From Chitinophagaceae bacterium (GTDB lineage Bacteria > Bacteroidota > Bacteroidia > Chitinophagales > UBA10324): a stretch of 64,000 nucleotides of DNA. Where the stretch lies: the NCBI GenBank assembly GCA_947469485.1, contig CANIPU010000002.1, positions 169,245 through 233,244 on the forward strand. The letters run 5' to 3'. The notes beneath the pieces are model-generated. The model did not search any database, had not been told where the DNA came from, and saw only the letters and a list, made by a program, of their open reading frames with translations. Below, one piece after another: positions 55,309 through 64,000 of this stretch. Made by a program: the position numbers and the translations under genes. The stretch's first letter is position 1; each line of letters starts with the position of its first letter.

Positions 55309-56655
55309 ATGAAAATTTTTTTATTTTCACTATTTGTTCTGCTGCTTTCCTTCAATTGTTCAGGGCAATATATTGCAACAGTTGCCGGCAACGGATTGTT
55401 TGGAACAACCGGAGATTCTGGACTTTCAACATTGGCGAATTTGAGTTCGCCTTGGAATGTTGATGTAGATGCAAGCGGCAATTTTTATATTGCAACAAGT
55501 TGGAGAGTTCGCAAAGTTGATATTGCATCTGGAATTATTACAACAGTAGCTGGGAACGGAACTGCGGGCTTTGTTGGTGACGGTGGACTTGCTATTAATG
55601 CTTCTATTGACAATCTTATTGGACTTGATGTCGATAATTCAGGAAATATTTTTATTGCTGATAACAATAACAATTGTATTCGGAGAGTAGATGCTGTCAC
55701 TGGAATAATTACAAGAGTTGCAGGGACAGACACTGCTGGATTCAATGGTGACGGAATACTTGCAACAACAGCGAGATTAAATCATCCTCAAGGTGTTGCT
55801 GTTGATGCGCAAGGAAATATTTTTATTTCTGACCAATACAACTTTCGAATTCGGAAAGTTGATGTAACAACAGGATTGATTAGCACGATAGCGGGAAACG
55901 GAATGAGTGGTTACACTGGAGATAACGGAGCGGCAACAAGTGCAACATTTTATTTTCCTAAAGGACTAACCACAGATAATTTCGGAAATGTTTATGTTGC
56001 TGACTGCAATAATCATGTTATTCGCAAAATAAATTTAGCGTCTGGAATTATCACAACCATTGCAGGTAACGGTTTTGGGGCAGGACAAGTTATTGGAGGT
56101 GATTTTGGTGATGGCGGTTTGGCAACTTTAGCAGAATTAAATTTTCCTACTGATGTAAAACTTGATATTCATGGAAATATTTTTATTGCTGATGCTCAAA
56201 ACGGAAAAATAAAAATGGTTTCATCTACTAATGGTTTAATAACAACAATCGCAGGCGGTGGTTCAAGTGGGTTGGGTGACGGAGGGCTTGCTACCGATGC
56301 GAATTTAAGTTACGCTGATGGAGTTGCTATTGATGCGAATGGAAATTTATACATCGCAGATTATTATCATGCCCGCATTCGTAAAGTTGACAACATAACA
56401 GGTGTAAATGAAATATTCGAAAATAGTTTTTCAATTTTCCCTAACCCTTCAACTGGTTTATTAAATTTTAATTGCGAGACAAATATTGACGAAATAAAAG
56501 TCACCAACACACTCGGGCAAATTGTTTATTCAAAAACAATCAATCATAAATCAGGAACTATAAATCTTCAATCGCTTCCCTCAGGTTTATATTTCTGTTC
56601 GGTAAAAACAGAAGATGGAAAAACAGCACAACAAAAATTTATTGTGCAGCACTGA
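55309..56655 (+). CDS. Type IX-secreted NHL-repeat beta-propeller protein
   Basis: The 448-residue protein has a signal peptide (IFLFSLFVLLLSFNCSGQ). The body is six or more NHL-type repeats of about 50-57 residues with the core DxxGNIFIADxxNxxIRKV and the linker ITTVAGNGTAGFVGDGG. At the DNA level the repeat core GGAAATATTTTTATTGCTGA occurs twice without change (near 55642 and 56177) and in close variants (near 55815), which suggests recent repeat amplification. The last about 75 residues are a type IX sorting domain (FSIFPNPSTGLLNFNC to TAQQKFIVQH). It probably binds a ligand at the surface. It sits after zapA and before a bidirectional terminator. Confidence 0.88.
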   Translation: MKIFLFSLFVLLLSFNCSGQYIATVAGNGLFGTTGDSGLSTLANLSSPWNVDVDASGNFYIATSWRVRKVDIASGIITTVAGNGTAGFVGDGGLAINASIDNLIGLDVDNSGNIFIADNNNNCIRRVDAVTGIITRVAGTDTAGFNGDGILATTARLNHPQGVAVDAQGNIFISDQYNFRIRKVDVTTGLISTIAGNGMSGYTGDNGAATSATFYFPKGLTTDNFGNVYVADCNNHVIRKINLASGIITTIAGNGFGAGQVIGGDFGDGGLATLAELNFPTDVKLDIHGNIFIADAQNGKIKMVSSTNGLITTIAGGGSSGLGDGGLATDANLSYADGVAIDANGNLYIADYYHARIRKVDNITGVNEIFENSFSIFPNPSTGLLNFNCETNIDEIKVTNTLGQIVYSKTINHKSGTINLQSLPSGLYFCSVKTEDGKTAQQKFIVQH

Positions 56656-56685
56656 TTTATTCAATACAATCTTTTCAATAAAAAA

Positions 56686-56730
56686 AATCAAAAGGGCTGA
56701 ACGAAAATTTTTCGTTCAGCCCTTTTGATT
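56686..56730. terminator. Bidirectional terminator between convergent genes
   Basis: A nearly perfect palindrome with a stem of about 22 bp contains AAAAGGGCTGAACG and its complement and has T-rich ends on both strands. It separates the NHL gene from the LVIVD gene. Confidence 0.88.
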
Positions 56731-56748
56731 TAACCACCCTCAACCAAA

Positions 56749-58089
56749 TTAATTCTTCACAATCGTAACCTTACTCAGCAATTGCAAATTGCTTGTGTTT
56801 GAATAATCATATTGATACAAACCATCTTCTGCAACCATTATTAAATCGTTGTTGATTGGAATCACATCGTAAGGAACCATGCCTGTAACAGTTTGCTTCA
56901 ATGAAATATTTAATGGGTCCGTTGCATCATACACTTTTAATCCTGCGTTGTTATCGGAGATAAATAAAGTTGTTCCGTCAATTCCCAAACCATGCGGGTT
57001 GGTCATTGGATAACTTACTTTCAAAACAGGAGAAGAAATATTGTTGATGTCAATCACATCCAACTGATTGGTGAAACCGTTACAGCTTGTGCCTGAGCGC
57101 AAAGTGGAGTATGCATAATTTCCGGAAACAACCACAGGGTCGCAACTGCTTGCATGAACAAACTGTGCAAGTTGAGCGGGTGATGATGGATTTGAATTAT
57201 CATATATAAAAACTCCGTTTGTTGAGCCGATAAATAATTTATCCTGGTAAGGAAAAATGGTTTCAATATTCCAACTCATATTAATGGTTGTTCCTGCAAT
57301 GGGATTAGATGTGTTGGTGATGTCAAACAATTTCATTTGCCATTGGTCAAGTGTATATAAAAAATTCTGGTAGATGCAGAAGCGAGCCATTGAGCCGGCA
57401 ATTCCACTTCCGGGAGAAGCAAATGTAGTGGTGGTTGTTGAGGAAGATGAAAGTGCTGAAGTGGAAGCAAAATCTTCCGACATATAAATTCCTCCGCCGC
57501 CACTTATTTTTCCAAAAAAGCAACCGCCATTATAAGTATTGCAATCCTGCGTAACTATTGTATCGCGTTCAATCCAATCTGTAATAACTCCTAGCGTTGC
57601 ATTACCCATGTATCCGTTTACATAAATCCGTTCAGGAAAAACTTCGGTCACACGATTCACTTCTGTTACACTTACCGGATTGGTGATATCAATGGCAACT
57701 AAATCAATGTAACTGTCGGCATACAGAATATTTCCTTTCACTGCCATGTCCACATTGCCGGGAATATTGATGAAGGCAATATTTTGAGGAGCAGATGGAT
57801 TGTGATTGTCTATCACATGAATTCCTTTATTTATTTCATTCACATAAATGAACTGGTCTTTGTAATAAACTTTTCCTACATCCTTCAAATCAGATGCAGC
57901 AGTTGTTTTCACTGCCTTGCGCAAATCTGATAAGCTCAAGTAAACCGGCTTGAAATATTTGTACGCGCTGGTTTGTTCGCATTTATCTTTCAGGCAGCCG
58001 GTGAATAAGACCGTTGGCAACAAAAAAAATAAAACTGCAAGCAGCATTTTGCCTGAAGAAGTCGTCAAGTTGTTATGAAAAGTATTCAT
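56749..58089 (-). CDS. LVIVD-repeat lipoprotein
   Basis: The ATG at 58089 gives 446 residues with a lipoprotein signal (MLLAVLFFLLPTVLFTGC, cysteine at about residue 32); the longer frame from 58242 overlaps the divergent gene and is rejected. The body contains repeats of the LVIVD type, for example KGIHVIDNHNPSAPQNIAFI, YIDLVAIDITNPVSVTEVNRV and FLYTLDQWQMKLFDITNTSNP, the pattern of a beta-propeller-like solenoid. The product is probably anchored in the outer membrane. It has no sorting domain. Function is unknown. It is divergent from the gene at 58161, with 71 bases between. Confidence 0.82.
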   Translation of the reverse strand: MNTFHNNLTTSSGKMLLAVLFFLLPTVLFTGCLKDKCEQTSAYKYFKPVYLSLSDLRKAVKTTAASDLKDVGKVYYKDQFIYVNEINKGIHVIDNHNPSAPQNIAFINIPGNVDMAVKGNILYADSYIDLVAIDITNPVSVTEVNRVTEVFPERIYVNGYMGNATLGVITDWIERDTIVTQDCNTYNGGCFFGKISGGGGIYMSEDFASTSALSSSSTTTTTFASPGSGIAGSMARFCIYQNFLYTLDQWQMKLFDITNTSNPIAGTTINMSWNIETIFPYQDKLFIGSTNGVFIYDNSNPSSPAQLAQFVHASSCDPVVVSGNYAYSTLRSGTSCNGFTNQLDVIDINNISSPVLKVSYPMTNPHGLGIDGTTLFISDNNAGLKVYDATDPLNISLKQTVTGMVPYDVIPINNDLIMVAEDGLYQYDYSNTSNLQLLSKVTIVKN

Positions 58090-58160
58090 GGTTCTGTTGT
58101 TTGTCTTATTTGACTCCGAACAAAACATGAATGCTGCATTCACTTCAAAAAAAATTTCAG

Positions 58161-58913
58161 ATGAAAAACAAAATCGCTCTTTACACTTTCCTTTTCTCTC
58201 TTGCATTTCTTTTTTCTTTCCATCCTGTTTCTGCACAAACAAATACGCAGGATGTTATTTACCTGAAAGACGGAAGCATTTATCGCGGACAGATTTCCGG
58301 AACCACTACAGATGGTTCCATAAAACTTTTAACACACGACAATAATCTGATTGTGTTTAACAAATCACAGATTGATTCCATGAAGCAGGAATCATTTAAA
58401 GGAAAGAATTATTCAACTTTAAACATTAAATCTAAGGGGGTTTTTAGCATTACTTCAGTTGGATTAATGGCAGGTGAAAATGGAACAGGAGGTTTGTTTG
58501 AAACAGTTAATGGATATCGGTTTAATCATTTCCTGGCTATAGGAGGAGGTGTAGGAATCGAATATTCTGATGTGGTTTTAATGCCATTATATTTTTCTTT
58601 AAGAAGCGATTTGTTTTCTGGTAAAGCCACGCCATTTATTCATGCAGATTGTGGTTATAATTTTATGGTTGGTCAACGAAACAATAATTATTATTTCTAT
58701 TATGAAGATCCTGATCTTACAACCAATCATGGAGGATTAAATGTTGGTGCCGGAGTTGGTGTAAAGATTAATACCAGAGGAGACTTTGCATTTATGATAA
58801 GCTGGGCTTATAAATTTGAACAATGGACCCGTGATTACGATTATATGGACACACATAATCATTACGATTATGAATATCAGCGTATGGTTTTAAAAGTCGG
58901 CCTGGAATTTTAA
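58161..58913 (+). CDS. Outer-membrane beta-barrel protein of unknown function
   Basis: The ATG at 58161 gives 250 residues; the upstream ATG at 58131 adds a poor N-terminus. The signal peptide (ALYTFLFSLAFLFSFHPVSAQ) ends near residue 26. The first about 60 mature residues form a small domain starting with DVIYLKDGSIYRGQISG, which recurs before barrels in this phylum. The rest alternates in a barrel pattern (NHFLAIGGGVGIEYSDVVLM, GLNVGAGVGVKINTRGDFAF) and ends in KVGLEF with the terminal phenylalanine of outer-membrane proteins. No enzyme motif is present. The function is unknown. It lies between the LVIVD gene and rny. Confidence 0.78.
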   Translation: MKNKIALYTFLFSLAFLFSFHPVSAQTNTQDVIYLKDGSIYRGQISGTTTDGSIKLLTHDNNLIVFNKSQIDSMKQESFKGKNYSTLNIKSKGVFSITSVGLMAGENGTGGLFETVNGYRFNHFLAIGGGVGIEYSDVVLMPLYFSLRSDLFSGKATPFIHADCGYNFMVGQRNNNYYFYYEDPDLTTNHGGLNVGAGVGVKINTRGDFAFMISWAYKFEQWTRDYDYMDTHNHYDYEYQRMVLKVGLEF

Positions 58914-58999
58914 CAGGCACAATTCTTCGTTTATTTAGAATTTAAGCCATTCAGAATACTAAATTCGACAATAAAGTAACCTCCTGTTAAAATGAGTAT

Positions 59000-59029
59000 T
59001 TGATTCGCTTACATATTTCTTACTTTTGG
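59000..59029 (+). promoter_or_regulatory. Promoter of rny
   Basis: TTTG at 59000-59003 and TACTTTTG at 59022-59029 are separated by 18 bases and match the -33 / -7 elements of the Bacteroidota primary sigma factor. The ATG lies about 80 bases downstream, leaving a 5' leader of about 75 bases. Confidence 0.6.
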
Positions 59030-59110
59030 CAACATTGGTTAGGCTTAAATAATTCTGCCTGTGCCGTACGAAACAATTTTTTAAAATGTTTTTAAAAGTA
59101 AACAACAACA

Positions 59111-60685
59111 ATGGACTCATCAATTCTCTATATAGCTATAGCTATAACCGCCCTTGTGGCACTAGGCCTCGGCTTTTTGATTGGTAAACTAACAGCCGGA
59201 AAAAAATCACAACAGGAAAAAGAAATCGCAGAAAAAGAAGCAGCAAAAATTATTGAAGGCGCGAAAAAAGAGGCGGACTCTTTAAAGCGTGATAAACTGC
59301 TTGAAGCGAAAGAACAAATGATTCAGCAGAAAGCTGAACATGAAAAAGAAATTTCGCAACGAACCCGTAGTTTAGAACAAAAAGAAACTTCGTATAAACA
59401 GAAGGAGCAATCTTTAAATCAGAAAATTGAGAATGCCACCCGTAAAGAAACCGAAAACGATACCATTCGGGAGAATATGAATCGTCAATTGGAACTGGTT
59501 CAGTCGCGAAAAGCAGAATTGGATAAAGCACATGAAGAGCATGTCCGTAAACTTGAAGGAATTGCAAAACTCACCGCAGTTGAAGCAAAGCAACAACTGA
59601 TTGAGTCATTAAAGGATGCTGCCAAAGCTGAAGCGCTTAAATATGAAAAGGAATATTTAGACGAAGCGAAAGTCCGTGCCAATAAAGAAGCTAAAAAAGT
59701 AATTATCAATACTATTCAGCGAACTGCAGCTGAACATGCAATTGAAAATACAGTTTCTGTTTTTCACATTGAAAGTGATGATATTAAAGGACAAATTATT
59801 GGACGCGAAGGAAGAAATATCAAAGCTCTTGAAGCAGCAACGGGAGTTGAAATTATTGTTGATGATACTCCTGAAGCAATTGTGATTTCAGGTTTTGATC
59901 CAGTGCGCCGTGAAATTGCACGCCTCTCATTACAACGATTAGTGGCTGATGGAAGAATTCACCCGGCGCGTATTGAAGAAATTGTAGAAAAAACCAAGAA
60001 GCAACTCGAAGACCAGATAATGGAAATCGGGGAGCGTACAATTATTGAATTAGGAATTCATGGTATGCAACGCGAGTTGGTTCGCATGGTTGGTCGCATG
60101 CGATTCCGTTCATCTTACGGACAAAATTTATTGCAGCACTCAAAAGAAGTTGCAAATCTCTGCGCGGTAATGGCTTCTGAATTAGGTATCAATCCGAAGA
60201 TGGCGAAGCGTGCAGGATTGCTTCACGACATTGGAAAAGTTCCGGATAAAGAAACTGAATTGAGTCATGCGTTGCTTGGAGCAAAAATTGCCGAAGAGTT
60301 TGGTGAATCTCCTGCAATTGTAAATGCAATTGGCGCCCATCATGATGAAATGGAAATGCAATATGTTATTTCTCCTATTATACAGGCATGCGATTCTATA
60401 TCAGGTGCAAGACCAGGTGCCCGTCGCGAAATGATGGAGAGTTACCTTAAGCGTTTGAAAGACCTTGAAGCATTGGCTATGGGATATGATGGGGTGGAGA
60501 AAGCATATGCAATTCAAGCCGGTCGGGAATTGAGGGTTATTGTTGAAGCCGATAAAATTCAGGATAAAGCAGCTGAGGAATTATCATTTACAATGGCACA
60601 AAAAATTCAAAACGAAATGACTTATCCAGGTCAAATTAAAGTGACTGTTATTCGAGAGAAGAGAGCAGTGAATTTTGCGAGATAA
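59111..60685 (+). CDS. rny: Ribonuclease Y
   Basis: The 524-residue membrane-anchored endoribonuclease starts mRNA decay. An N-terminal transmembrane helix ([20 protein letters not shown]) is followed by a long charged coiled coil (about residues 30-210). The KH domain comes next ([20 protein letters not shown]), then the HD domain with [20 protein letters not shown] and [15 protein letters not shown], whose HD pair binds metal. The length is normal for RNase Y. The upstream candidate promoter and the downstream terminator make it a single-gene unit. Confidence 0.96.
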   Translation: MDSSILYIAIAITALVALGLGFLIGKLTAGKKSQQEKEIAEKEAAKIIEGAKKEADSLKRDKLLEAKEQMIQQKAEHEKEISQRTRSLEQKETSYKQKEQSLNQKIENATRKETENDTIRENMNRQLELVQSRKAELDKAHEEHVRKLEGIAKLTAVEAKQQLIESLKDAAKAEALKYEKEYLDEAKVRANKEAKKVIINTIQRTAAEHAIENTVSVFHIESDDIKGQIIGREGRNIKALEAATGVEIIVDDTPEAIVISGFDPVRREIARLSLQRLVADGRIHPARIEEIVEKTKKQLEDQIMEIGERTIIELGIHGMQRELVRMVGRMRFRSSYGQNLLQHSKEVANLCAVMASELGINPKMAKRAGLLHDIGKVPDKETELSHALLGAKIAEEFGESPAIVNAIGAHHDEMEMQYVISPIIQACDSISGARPGARREMMESYLKRLKDLEALAMGYDGVEKAYAIQAGRELRVIVEADKIQDKAAEELSFTMAQKIQNEMTYPGQIKVTVIREKRAVNFAR

Positions 60686-60708
60686 TATTTATTAAAAAAA
60701 CATAAATA

Positions 60709-60746
60709 AAAAAAGAGCGACTCAATTTTGAGTCGCTCTTTTTTTA
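60709..60746 (+). terminator. Terminator of rny
   Basis: A GAGCGACTCAA / TTGAGTCGCTC stem is flanked by an A-run on one side and a T-run on the other. Confidence 0.88.
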
Positions 60747-60808
60747 TTTCAAATATCCAGAATCTGAAAGGGAAAATCTTTTTTAAAAACTTATAGGTTC
60801 CTAAAAAT

Positions 60809-60844
60809 CAGAAAGGGCATCTTTTTTATAAGATGCCCTTTCTG
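60809..60844 (-). terminator. Terminator of the PKD cargo gene
   Basis: A perfect 15-bp stem CAGAAAGGGCATCTT and its complement has a 6-base loop and lies 20 bases after the stop codon. On the minus strand it is followed by ATTTTTAGG. Confidence 0.82.
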
Positions 60845-60864
60845 AATAAATACAAACCAAGAAT

Positions 60865-62886
60865 TTATTTTACTACAGTGAGTTTCATATTAAAGTTACT
60901 GATTGAATCTGAAACACGAACCATGTATAAACCAGCCGCATAATTCTGCACTGAAAGTTTAACTAAGTTTTCACCTTGTTGCATTGAAACAGTTTCGGAA
61001 TTGATTAATCTACCTGTCATGTCGGTAATTTGAATTGTATAGTCACCAACCTGAGTAAGGTTCAAATTCAAAGTTGCACTTCCTTTTGCAGGATTCGGAT
61101 AAATCAATGCCGATTCAATGTTAGTTATATCAATATATGGTGTACCGGTTGTTACTTCATTGGTATTAACAATAACCGGAACATTTGCAATTGACGGATT
61201 AGCGGCATCAATTGTAACAATAGCAGGGTAGGTTACTTTGTTTAAAATTTCAGCATACACTTTATATGTACCGTAAGCAATGTTTGCAAAACTGTATTCG
61301 CCGTTAGCATCAGAGTATGTATTTGCTACTGCCACATTACTCATATCCAATAACATGATTTGAACACCTGATAGTGGATCGCCTTCAGTTTCCATTTTGT
61401 TTGCTCCCTGAGAAACCAAACCTCCAATGAAACCTGGACCACCGGGATTTACTCCCTGAACCATATTGATGTTTACTCCATATTGACTTGGACCAACTGT
61501 TACATAAGTTGCAGTACTCCAGAATAACGAGTTGTTGAAATAGGTAGGAATCAAAGTAGCATAATCAACAGCACCTGTATCAGCAGCAGCTTTTACAAGG
61601 TATGAACCTGCTGCAAGATTTGAAAATATATAGTAAGAAGAATCAAAAAAACTTACTTCATAAGTACTAATCAAATTCAATGACTGTGTTAAAGAATCAT
61701 ATTGAATTAAATAAACTTCAGCAAAATCAATTGGACTGTTGTTACCGGAAATCATTCCTGAAATAAAGTAATTGTTGTTAGCAGCACCCAGAGTGATTGT
61801 TACACAATATGAATCCTGGCAAGTTCCTGCACTGTCACTGATAGTTAAACAAATGGTCCATGGTCCGTTAGAAGAATAAGTGTGGGTTGCGCCGGTTAAT
61901 CCGGTTGCACCTGTTCCATCACCAAAACTCCATTGCGCATCAGTAAAGTTGCCACTTGATGTGTTTACAAATGAAACAGTATTTACATTGGCATTAAAAG
62001 TAAAAGAGGCATTACAGGCACTAGAACCACCGGAAACATAAACGCTGTCGCAATAAGTGTCAGAACATAAAGCAGAAGAATCTACAATGGTTAAACAAAC
62101 AATATAGCTGCCTGAAGCTGAGTAAGTATGGTTCGGATTTACTTGTGAAGAAGTATTTCCATCACCAAAGTCCCAATAATAGTTTGTGAAAGCACCTGCT
62201 GACGATGTATTGGTAAATGCAACCAAACTACCTCCGTTTGAATTTGAAATAAACCCGGCAGTACAACTGCCTCCAGCCCCTGCAACATAAACAGTACTGC
62301 ACCAGGTGTCAGTACATCCTGAAGCATCTGCAATTGAAAGACAAACTGTGTAGTACCCGGCAGCAGTATAAGTGTGAGTGGTGTTCAATTGTGTTGAGGT
62401 CAGTATTTGACCATCACCAAAATCCCATGTATAAGTTACAGGACCTGTACCATAAGTGGAATTGCTTGCATCAAAATCAACTGTAAATTGATTATTGCTT
62501 ACAATAGAATAACCAGCCTGGCATCCACTGCTTGAACCTACATAAATACTATCGCAATAAGAATTGCTGCAACCACTGATAGAATCTGTAATTGTAAGAC
62601 ATACTTGATATGCTCCTGTAATATTATATGTAACAATAGGATTGTACTGTGTTGAGCCTGTTCCATTACCAAACGACCATTGACAATTCCAGCCATTCAT
62701 TGAATAAGAACTATCCCAAAACTGAACAGTCGTACTGGAAATTGAATATTGAAATCCTGCTGAACAAAGAAACTGTGCATTACTCTTTGTTGAACAGAAG
62801 GTGAAAAGAGAAACTATTGCGAGAAGCGAAATCCATTTCGCAGCAAATGTTCTTTTTAGAATTGTGTTTTTCATTTGAGTTTTCAT
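60865..62886 (-). CDS. Type IX-secreted protein with four PKD domains and two carboxypeptidase-regulatory-like domains
   Basis: The 673-residue protein has a signal peptide (WISLLAIVSLFTFCSTKSNAQ) and starts at the ATG at 62886; an ATG at 62874 is also possible. Four PKD domains follow (about 38-365), each with a WxFGDG-like core (YTWDFGDGQILTS, YYWDFGDGNTSSQ, AQWSFGDGTGATG, and a variant QWSFGNGTG). Each ends in a cysteine-bearing strand CxDxYCxxVYV, so a disulfide may link neighbours. Then come carboxypeptidase-regulatory-like domains (YFISGMISGNNSPIDFAEVY; LSGVQIMLLDMSN with SDANGEYSFANIAYGTYKVY). The last about 75 residues are a type IX sorting domain (ALIYPNPAKGSATLNLNL). It is a surface or secreted adhesin-like protein. 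Its neighbours give no clue to a ligand. Confidence 0.88.
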   Translation of the reverse strand: MKTQMKNTILKRTFAAKWISLLAIVSLFTFCSTKSNAQFLCSAGFQYSISSTTVQFWDSSYSMNGWNCQWSFGNGTGSTQYNPIVTYNITGAYQVCLTITDSISGCSNSYCDSIYVGSSSGCQAGYSIVSNNQFTVDFDASNSTYGTGPVTYTWDFGDGQILTSTQLNTTHTYTAAGYYTVCLSIADASGCTDTWCSTVYVAGAGGSCTAGFISNSNGGSLVAFTNTSSAGAFTNYYWDFGDGNTSSQVNPNHTYSASGSYIVCLTIVDSSALCSDTYCDSVYVSGGSSACNASFTFNANVNTVSFVNTSSGNFTDAQWSFGDGTGATGLTGATHTYSSNGPWTICLTISDSAGTCQDSYCVTITLGAANNNYFISGMISGNNSPIDFAEVYLIQYDSLTQSLNLISTYEVSFFDSSYYIFSNLAAGSYLVKAAADTGAVDYATLIPTYFNNSLFWSTATYVTVGPSQYGVNINMVQGVNPGGPGFIGGLVSQGANKMETEGDPLSGVQIMLLDMSNVAVANTYSDANGEYSFANIAYGTYKVYAEILNKVTYPAIVTIDAANPSIANVPVIVNTNEVTTGTPYIDITNIESALIYPNPAKGSATLNLNLTQVGDYTIQITDMTGRLINSETVSMQQGENLVKLSVQNYAAGLYMVRVSDSISNFNMKLTVVK

Positions 62887-63004
62887 GATTTAGAGGTTAA
62901 AGTTATTTGTTTATTTTATGTTTTATTATTTTGATTGAAGCTTCAATTTTGTTGTTACTTATATACACGAGATTTTATAGCTGAAAAGTTGGGTCGCTTT
63001 ATTA

Positions 63005-63940
63005 TTATTTTATGAAATTGTATCTTAAACTGATTCCAGCTCCAAAACTTTGATATTTCTGGTTTACAGAATAGGACTTATTGACTACACTGGTTAAATT
63101 TTTTCTATAATCAAATGACACTGATGCATCAAATCGTTTTGATATTGGGATGAGTATCCCGGCGCTGGCATTTATATTAAATACAAAACCGTTTATCATT
63201 TTCAGTGATGACGGATTTTCAAGATCAGTAACACTTTTGTTTAAATAAATTGAATTCCACTTCACCGGAAACGAAGAAATAGTTCCAACTCCTAATTGAA
63301 GATTAAAAGCCTTTAAAGGAATAATGTAATTCAATTTTAAAGGAATGCCGATGTAGGTGTTTTTTGATTTCCCGTTTAAAGAACTAATCGAATTGTTCTG
63401 CTGCAAATGAATTTCCAAAGTATCATAACCGGTTGTTGGATTTCCTTCAATTGTGAAGCATCGGCTTTTATTTTCATATTGAATTATTTCGCCAAACTGC
63501 AATAATTCAATTCCAGAAATAAGTTGAAGGTGATTGTAAGTTGCTCCAACATTTATTTTGTAGTTAAGTGTATTCAAGTTTTGTTCTTCCAAATTTCTTC
63601 TGGAAACATAGTAGCTGTCTACAGAAGAATCTGCTGAAATGGAACTTGAATTATTCATGTAATTTATTCCGGCCTCCACAAACCACTTCGATTGTTTTAA
63701 CGGAGCAATAGGACCAACTATAACTGGTTCAGGTGTTCCTGCAGTAATTAAAGTTGCAGAAGAATCAGGTAGATTTTTATTTTCAAAAGAAGAAGGATTT
63801 TCATTTTTGGAATTTTGAATTTGAGGTGAAATAGTTGTTTCGTTTTTATTGTTTTCAGAATTTATAGTTGATTGGATATTCCGCGCATAGTGTACCAGTA
63901 ATTCCGCGGCAAACTGTACCGCTAAAGTTAACTGCCTGAT
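63005..63940 (-). CDS. Outer-membrane beta-barrel protein gene with a disrupted 5' part
   Basis: The open frame runs from a stop at 63943-63941 to 63005, with no ATG, GTG or TTG until the GTG at 63679, which gives only 224 residues. Upstream of that GTG the frame still looks coding: a hydrophilic Asn/Ser/Glu-rich linker (NSENNKNETTISPQIQNSKN) followed by PEPVIVGPIAPLKQSKWFVEAGINY, a usual lead into a barrel. The barrel itself ends in a run typical of outer-membrane proteins (SFGAGISLRYNFIK). At 63878-63924 the frame crosses a GC-rich tandem repeat, and beyond it a different minus-strand frame (63999-63931) reads NKLNNKSNFVTSESANNYLK, which looks like the missing upstream part. The gene is probably broken by a small insertion or a frameshift. 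Confidence 0.6.
   Translation of the reverse strand: MRQLTLAVQFAAELLVHYARNIQSTINSENNKNETTISPQIQNSKNENPSSFENKNLPDSSATLITAGTPEPVIVGPIAPLKQSKWFVEAGINYMNNSSSISADSSVDSYYVSRRNLEEQNLNTLNYKINVGATYNHLQLISGIELLQFGEIIQYENKSRCFTIEGNPTTGYDTLEIHLQQNNSISSLNGKSKNTYIGIPLKLNYIIPLKAFNLQLGVGTISSFPVKWNSIYLNKSVTDLENPSSLKMINGFVFNINASAGILIPISKRFDASVSFDYRKNLTSVVNKSYSVNQKYQSFGAGISLRYNFIK
63878..63924. repeat. Two imperfect direct repeats of 23-24 bases, GC-rich, inside a coding region
   Basis: Unit 1 (63878-63900) is ATTCCGCGCATAGTGTACC plus AGTA. Unit 2 (63901-63924) is ATTCCGCGGCAAACTGTACC plus GCTA. They share 19 of 23 aligned bases with one gap and lie head to tail. Their base composition differs from the AT-rich surroundings. 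The TGTACC and CCGCG blocks resemble the multiple terminal repeats of IS21-type elements, which is an inference from memory. Confidence 0.65.
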
Positions 63941-64000
63941 TTAAGATAATTGTTTGCTGATTCACTGGTTACAAAATTACTTTTATTATTTAGTTTGTTA

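Noticed and set aside
55370..56400. CRISPR-like array
   Set aside because: The repeats are in frame, spaced irregularly at about 150-170 bases and encode NHL propeller blades.
58090..58242. Longer LVIVD protein from 58242
   Set aside because: It overlaps the signal peptide coding region of the divergent gene and hides the lipoprotein signal that starts at the ATG at 58089.
59030..59110. Riboswitch or structured leader of rny
   Set aside because: Only a 4-bp AGGC / GCCT hairpin with a 12-base loop is seen, too weak to call.

Overview
The window is AT-rich, gene-dense chromosomal DNA of a member of the Bacteroidota. The evidence is a gldKLMN locus with an adjacent PorP/SprF gene (type IX secretion and gliding), nine proteins with a C-terminal type IX sorting domain, two TonB-dependent receptors with an N-terminal carboxypeptidase-regulatory-like domain, families typical of the phylum (DUF4271, DUF6029, Omp28) and promoter elements of the TAnnTTTG type. 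The genus cannot be told from the sequence. Nothing looks like a prophage, an integron or a CRISPR array. Many possible upstream starts are TTG or GTG codons. I used the first ATG that gives a sensible N-terminus unless the context argued otherwise.

Layout. Positions 1-3146 (minus) hold a translationally coupled carotenoid operon: crtI, crtB, an unknown secreted protein, and idi cut by the window edge. Positions 3327-11276 (plus) hold a leucine-rich-repeat protein and then a TonB-dependent receptor flanked by two paralogous type IX-secreted alpha/beta-hydrolases. Positions 11349-14066 (minus) hold a HerA-like ATPase and hemW. Positions 14106-20867 (plus) hold an Omp85-family protein, DUF4271, hemD, a DUF255 thioredoxin-domain protein and a PorP/SprF protein, followed by gldK, gldL, gldM and gldN (21045-25809). 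Positions 25891-33229 (minus) hold tdk, sixA-like, a divergent ppk1, a TonB-dependent receptor and uvrC. Positions 33387-37810 hold an unknown Pro/Gln-rich protein, waaA, an outer-membrane protein and a ComM-like ATPase, followed by tRNA-Asn.

Positions 38125-52107 are rich in exported proteins: a Kazal/PKD protein, a propeller protein, a thioredoxin-fold type IX cargo, a tandem pair of small type IX cargoes, and a TlpA / DUF6029 / Omp28 group. They also contain rluB and a six-PAS hybrid histidine kinase. Positions 52117-55146 are the tightly packed pheT / coiled-coil protein / zapA group, and rny follows at 59111. NHL-repeat, LVIVD-repeat and small barrel genes lie between zapA and rny. The window ends with a four-PKD type IX cargo and an outer-membrane barrel gene whose 5' part is disrupted next to a short GC-rich tandem repeat.

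Together, the PorP/SprF protein and the GldKLMN motor-and-ring module provide the export route for the many sorting-domain proteins encoded nearby. The best candidates for something undescribed are the hydrolase-receptor-hydrolase locus, the coiled-coil partner coupled to zapA, the divergent polyphosphate kinase next to a SixA-like phosphatase, the Kazal-bearing cargo, and the disrupted barrel gene with IS-end-like repeats.
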